From NCBI GenBank assembly GCA_026193555.1, contig JAPHUU010000364.1, positions 1-14,947 on the forward strand: DNA of 14,947 bases, written 5' to 3'. The notes under the pieces were generated by a model. That model had not been told where the DNA came from. It did not search any database and saw only the letters and a list, made by a program, of their open reading frames with translations. Of this stretch, positions 11,979-14,947 are shown in pieces. A program made the translations under genes and the position numbers. This DNA comes from Rhodanobacter sp. (lineage in GTDB: Bacteria > Pseudomonadota > Gammaproteobacteria > Xanthomonadales > Rhodanobacteraceae). Numbering within the stretch: the stretch's first letter is position 1; the number at the start of each line of letters is the position of its first letter.

Positions 11979-12803
11979 ATGACGACGCCTGTACCTGCAA
12001 ACTCCGAACAAGCCGGCAGTATCGCCTGCGTGGGTATGGGCATGACTCTGGGCTCGCATCTCTCCCCGTTGGCGCGCAGCCATATCGAGCAGGCCGATGT
12101 CGTCTTCGCGGCACTCTCCGACGCCATCGTCGAGCTGTGGCTGGAACAGATGCATCCGGACGTGCGCAGCCTGCAGCCGTACTACGGCGAGGGCAAGTCG
12201 CGCATGATCACCTATCGCGAATGGGTCGAGGTGATGATGGTCGAGGTCCGCGCGGGCAGGAAAGTGTGCGCCGTGTTTTACGGCCATCCCGGCATATTCG
12301 CCTGGTCGCCGCACGAAGTGATCAAGGTCGCTCGCGCGGAAGGCTTCCGGGCCCACATGGAGCCGGGCATCTCCGCCGAAGACTGCCTGTATGCCGACCT
12401 GGGTATCGACCCCGGACGCGGCGGCTGCCAGCACTACGAGGCCAGCCAGTTGCTGATCTACGACACGCCCCTGAATCCCGGAGCCTACCTGGTGCTGTGG
12501 CAGGTAGGCCTGGTCGGCGACCGTTCGATGAAACGCTTTGTCACCGGACCGGAGTACCGGCAGGTACTGGTGGACGTGCTGAGCAGGGATTACCCACTGG
12601 ACCATGAGGTGATCATCTATCGCTGCGCGACCTTGCCGATTGAGCAGCCGCGTATCCGCCATGCGACCCTGCGCAATCTGGCTGCGACGGATGTGAGCGC
12701 CGAGGAAACCGTGGTCCTGCCGCCCGCGTCCAGGCTGCATGCCAATACTTCGGTGCGGGAGCGATTGGCGGCGTTGGACAAGGCTTGGGCGGCGCAGGGA
12801 TAG
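11979..12803 (+). CDS. Borosin-type peptide alpha-N-methyltransferase (split/SonM-like)
   Basis: 274 residues, all of it one tetrapyrrole-methylase-fold domain. Borosin methyltransferases use SAM to methylate backbone amide nitrogens of a RiPP precursor. The motif order fits: GMGMTLGSHLSP (19-30, SAM loop), Y69-x5-R75-x3-Y79 in YYGEGKSRMITY, then FYGHPGIF with Y101, and ISAEDCLYADLGIDPGRGGCQHYEA (131-155, key residues E134, D135, D144 and C150). The spacing Y69-R75-Y79-Y101 equals that of OphMA Y66-R72-Y76-Y98, recalled as its catalytic set. Unlike fungal OphMA it carries no fused core peptide and ends soon after the domain, like SonM of Shewanella, so a separate substrate is expected; one is encoded 179 bases downstream. 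Cobalamin/sirohaem methylases share the fold but lack the YGEGKSR...Y set and SAEDCLYADLG. The ATG at 11979 has only a weak ribosome site (CTCCCTGAACAGC). Confidence 0.86.
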   Translation: MTTPVPANSEQAGSIACVGMGMTLGSHLSPLARSHIEQADVVFAALSDAIVELWLEQMHPDVRSLQPYYGEGKSRMITYREWVEVMMVEVRAGRKVCAVFYGHPGIFAWSPHEVIKVARAEGFRAHMEPGISAEDCLYADLGIDPGRGGCQHYEASQLLIYDTPLNPGAYLVLWQVGLVGDRSMKRFVTGPEYRQVLVDVLSRDYPLDHEVIIYRCATLPIEQPRIRHATLRNLAATDVSAEETVVLPPASRLHANTSVRERLAALDKAWAAQG

Positions 12804-12982
12804 GCCGCGAGGCCAACGACGAGCCTCGGTGATGAATGCTACGCTGCAAGTCGGCATGGAGCGTCGCGCTGTGATGAACATTCAGAGCGTAGGGCCTTTG
12901 CCGATCATGTCAGTCGGTATAGGTCAGCAGCGTCTCCGCTGGTGGGACGGGCGATTCTTCGGCAACGGAAACGGGGGGCAAA

Positions 12983-13264
12983 ATGAGCAACACGATCGAA
13001 CTGCTGGAAACCATCGGCAAGGATGCGTCACTGCGTTACGCATCGGGGGAGAGTCTCGCCCAGATGCTGAGCGGGCGGCTGGCCAGCGAGTGCCTGCTGA
13101 GTGCGGCCCGTTCGGGCGACCGCGGTCAGCTGACGCAAGAGTTCGGCCAGCGGGACATAAAGACCAGCCATAGCGCGAACCAGGAGCCGGTCCCCGCGGA
13201 CGATGACGATCTCGGGCAGCAAGATGACGATGGCCGGGATGGTTCCGAAGTGACGGAACACTGA
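12983..13264 (+). CDS. Probable borosin precursor peptide (SonA-like) with acidic tail
   Basis: 93 residues with no signal peptide. Residues 4-55 resemble the borosin-binding domain of SonA: 'LLETIGKDASLRYA' against SonA 'FFTQLGQDAQLMEDY' (recalled). A helix-rich stretch with 'SLAQML' follows, then 'LLSAARSGDRGQL', comparable to 'INAVMTGDMEKL'. After G55 comes a flexible tail (56-93), where a methylated core would lie. It contains IKTSHSANQEPVPA and then D73-D76, D81-D83 and D86, so it is strongly acidic and lacks the hydrophobic core seen in known borosins. GGGGGG lies 4 bases before the ATG. The gene follows the methyltransferase by 179 bases and precedes the GGDEF gene by 22. The call rests on position, size and a weak leader resemblance; the core itself is unproven. 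Confidence 0.65.
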   Translation: MSNTIELLETIGKDASLRYASGESLAQMLSGRLASECLLSAARSGDRGQLTQEFGQRDIKTSHSANQEPVPADDDDLGQQDDDGRDGSEVTEH

Positions 13265-13286
13265 GCCAAGACACCGCCGTACGTTG

Positions 13287-14947
13287 ATGCGCAGCGCTGC
13301 AAAAAGTGGTATTGCACGAGGTGCAATGCTCGTGGTGCTTCTCGGTTTCGCCGCCGGCATGGTCCGTGCGGCGGATTCAGATGCAGCCGCTCCGGCTGCC
13401 TTGCTGGCGCAGGCCGAGAATGCGAGGGTAACGGATCACCCCCTTTTCCTGAGCCTGCTGAGTCGGCTGCATCAGGAGCAAGCCCCGCTTTCACCACAGC
13501 AACGATGGCATCTGCGCTACCTGGATGCATGGCAGACGGCATTCTCGGACAAGCTGGACCAGGCCGCGCCCGTCCTGCGTGACATCATCGCTCATGTCGG
13601 AGATGCGACCCTGGCGACGCGGTCATCGGCACTGCTGATCAATGTGCTGGCGCGAGGCCGTCATTACGAAGAGGCTTACCAGCGGGCCAACCAATTGATC
13701 GCCACCCTGCCCGCGATCGCCAACCCCAAGGCGCGTGCGGAGGCCTTGCGCGCCGTCGTGCAGATGTTCAGTCTGGCGGGACAGAACGATCTGGCGCTGA
13801 AATACGCCAAGCAAATGAAGGCGGAGATCGTGCCCGGTGACAGCCGCTGCGCTGCCTATTCCTACGAACTCAATGCACTGAGTGAAGCCGACAAGCTTTC
13901 CTCGGCGAATCCCGAGCTGCGTAGCGCGATACGTACGTGTCTTGCCGACAAGCAGGCGGTGTTCGCCAATACACTGCGTCTGGATCGCGCTTATCTGCTG
14001 ACGGACGAGGGTCACCCGGACCAGGCCGTTGCCCTGCTGCAACGCATCGAGCCGAGTATCCGCCGTTCCGGGTTCCAGCCTCATATCGTCGGCCGCGATG
14101 TTGCTCTCGCCCTTGCCTATGTGGGTGTGGGCAACGACGCGAGGGCGAGAGAGGCAGCGCTTGCAGCGGTGGCGGCGAGCGATGCCGGCAGTCTCACCTG
14201 GCCGTTGCAAACGGCCTACGAGCTGTTGTACGAAATCGAAAAGCGCGCTGGTCATGACCGGGCCGCGCTGACCTACTACGAAAAGTACATGGTGCAGTAC
14301 AAGGCCGCCATGGATGACGCCAAGACGCGCGCGCTGGCCTACCAGATGATCAGGCAAGACGTTCTGTCCAAGAAGTTGAAGCTCGATGCGCTGGGCAAGC
14401 AGAACCGGATTCTTGAGCTGCGCCAGGAACTGGCAAGCCAGGCGCAGAAAACCAGCCGGCTGTACATCGCGCTGCTGCTGGTCGTGATCGCCTTCATCGT
14501 CGCGGCGTTGTTCTGGCTCAGGCGCTCCCAGCTGCGCTTCCGGCGCATGGCGCGACACGATGGCCTGACCGGATCGTTCAATCGCGAGTACTTTTTCGAT
14601 GAAGCGGAACGCACGCTGCGGCGACTGCACAAGGCAAACGCCGACGCCTGTCTGGTGGTGCTGGATATGGATCACTTCAAGTGTGTCAACGACACCTACG
14701 GTCATGCCGCTGGCGATGAAGTCTTGCGGCGCGCCGTGGCGATCTGTCGCCGGGAATTGCGTGGCTCGGATGTGTTTGGCCGTCTGGGCGGCGAGGAGTT
14801 CGGCATCCTGATGTCGGCTTGTTCGCGCGAGCAGGGCATCACCATCACCACGCGCATCCGCCGCGTCCTGGCCGCCACCCCGATGGCGGTGAAGTCGCGT
14901 ACCTCGATCATGGTGTCTGGCAGCTTTGGACTGGCCTGCAGCAGCAC
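13287..14947 (+). CDS. TPR-type sensor diguanylate cyclase (partial, cut by window end)
   Basis: 553 residues are visible and the frame stays open to the last base. It makes c-di-GMP from GTP. Residues 1-28 are a signal peptide or anchor (MLVVLLGFAAGMVRA|AD). About 30-390 is an all-helical region with TPR-like repeats, probably periplasmic, ending in a coiled coil (LDALGKQNRILELRQELASQ). One membrane helix (LYIALLLVVIAFIVAALFWL) lies at 392-411. The GGDEF domain starts near 421 (ARHDGLTGSFNREYF), with metal-binding DMDHFKCVND and the active site GGEEF at 501-505. The inhibitory site RxxD is at 492-495 (RGSD), so product feedback is expected. The start is uncertain: ATG 13287 gives a better basic n-region but no ribosome site, while ATG 13326 has GAGG 4 bases upstream. 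No terminator separates it from the precursor gene. Confidence 0.88.
   Translation, partial: MRSAAKSGIARGAMLVVLLGFAAGMVRAADSDAAAPAALLAQAENARVTDHPLFLSLLSRLHQEQAPLSPQQRWHLRYLDAWQTAFSDKLDQAAPVLRDIIAHVGDATLATRSSALLINVLARGRHYEEAYQRANQLIATLPAIANPKARAEALRAVVQMFSLAGQNDLALKYAKQMKAEIVPGDSRCAAYSYELNALSEADKLSSANPELRSAIRTCLADKQAVFANTLRLDRAYLLTDEGHPDQAVALLQRIEPSIRRSGFQPHIVGRDVALALAYVGVGNDARAREAALAAVAASDAGSLTWPLQTAYELLYEIEKRAGHDRAALTYYEKYMVQYKAAMDDAKTRALAYQMIRQDVLSKKLKLDALGKQNRILELRQELASQAQKTSRLYIALLLVVIAFIVAALFWLRRSQLRFRRMARHDGLTGSFNREYFFDEAERTLRRLHKANADACLVVLDMDHFKCVNDTYGHAAGDEVLRRAVAICRRELRGSDVFGRLGGEEFGILMSACSREQGITITTRIRRVLAATPMAVKSRTSIMVSGSFGLACSS

Noticed and set aside
11979..12803. Reading of the methyltransferase as a cobalamin/sirohaem C-methylase
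   Set aside because: It shares only the fold. The YGEGKSR...Y and SAEDCLYADLG motifs, and the absence of any tetrapyrrole genes nearby, favour the borosin group.
11409..12881. 490-codon open frame on the minus strand
   Set aside because: Antisense to the methyltransferase and the antiporter remnant, with shadow-type composition and no recognisable motif.
12739..13173. Plus-strand open frame overlapping both the methyltransferase end and the precursor
   Set aside because: Its second half is the precursor gene read out of frame. A short peptide from 12880 (MNIQSVGPLPIM...) was considered as an alternative substrate, but it lacks the borosin leader and a ribosome site.

Overview
The window is about 65% G+C and reads as chromosomal DNA of a gammaproteobacterium. 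GlnK, UbiK, ComM and AldB are all of gammaproteobacterial type. The neighbourhood (glnK, ubiK, comM) and the codon use suggest the Xanthomonadales/Rhodanobacteraceae (Rhodanobacter- or Dyella-like). That placement is my inference; no rRNA or tRNA is present to confirm it.

Left part (1-8699) is an alcohol/aldehyde/acid oxidation block. On the minus strand lie an AldB/ExaC-type aldehyde dehydrogenase (3250-4770), a 16-strand-type porin (1783-2985) and a periplasmic PQQ alcohol dehydrogenase (55-1752). The last carries the aspartate pair that marks lanthanide-dependent enzymes. Divergent from aldB is a sigma-54 activator of the AcoR type (5021-6922), followed by an acyl-CoA synthetase (7014-8699). 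Together they could take an alcohol to an aldehyde in the periplasm and then to an acid and an acyl-CoA in the cytoplasm. The aldB/regulator gap holds a good sigma-54 promoter for aldB and two matching dyads near the regulator start.

Middle part (8761-11185) is housekeeping: glnK (minus strand), then ubiK and comM on the plus strand, with a strong hairpin terminator between ubiK and comM. A roughly 790-base stretch follows (11186-11978). It carries a decayed 3' end of a Na+/H+ antiporter, broken by at least three frameshifts.

Right part (11979-14947) is the most interesting. A tetrapyrrole-methylase-fold enzyme has the borosin alpha-N-methyltransferase motifs, with catalytic residue spacing identical to what I recall for OphMA. 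It is followed by a 93-residue protein that looks like a stand-alone borosin precursor (SonA-like leader domain plus a very acidic tail). Twenty-two bases further begins a TPR-type sensor with a transmembrane segment and a catalytically intact GGDEF domain, cut by the window end. I read this as a split borosin RiPP locus, possibly co-transcribed with a c-di-GMP synthase.
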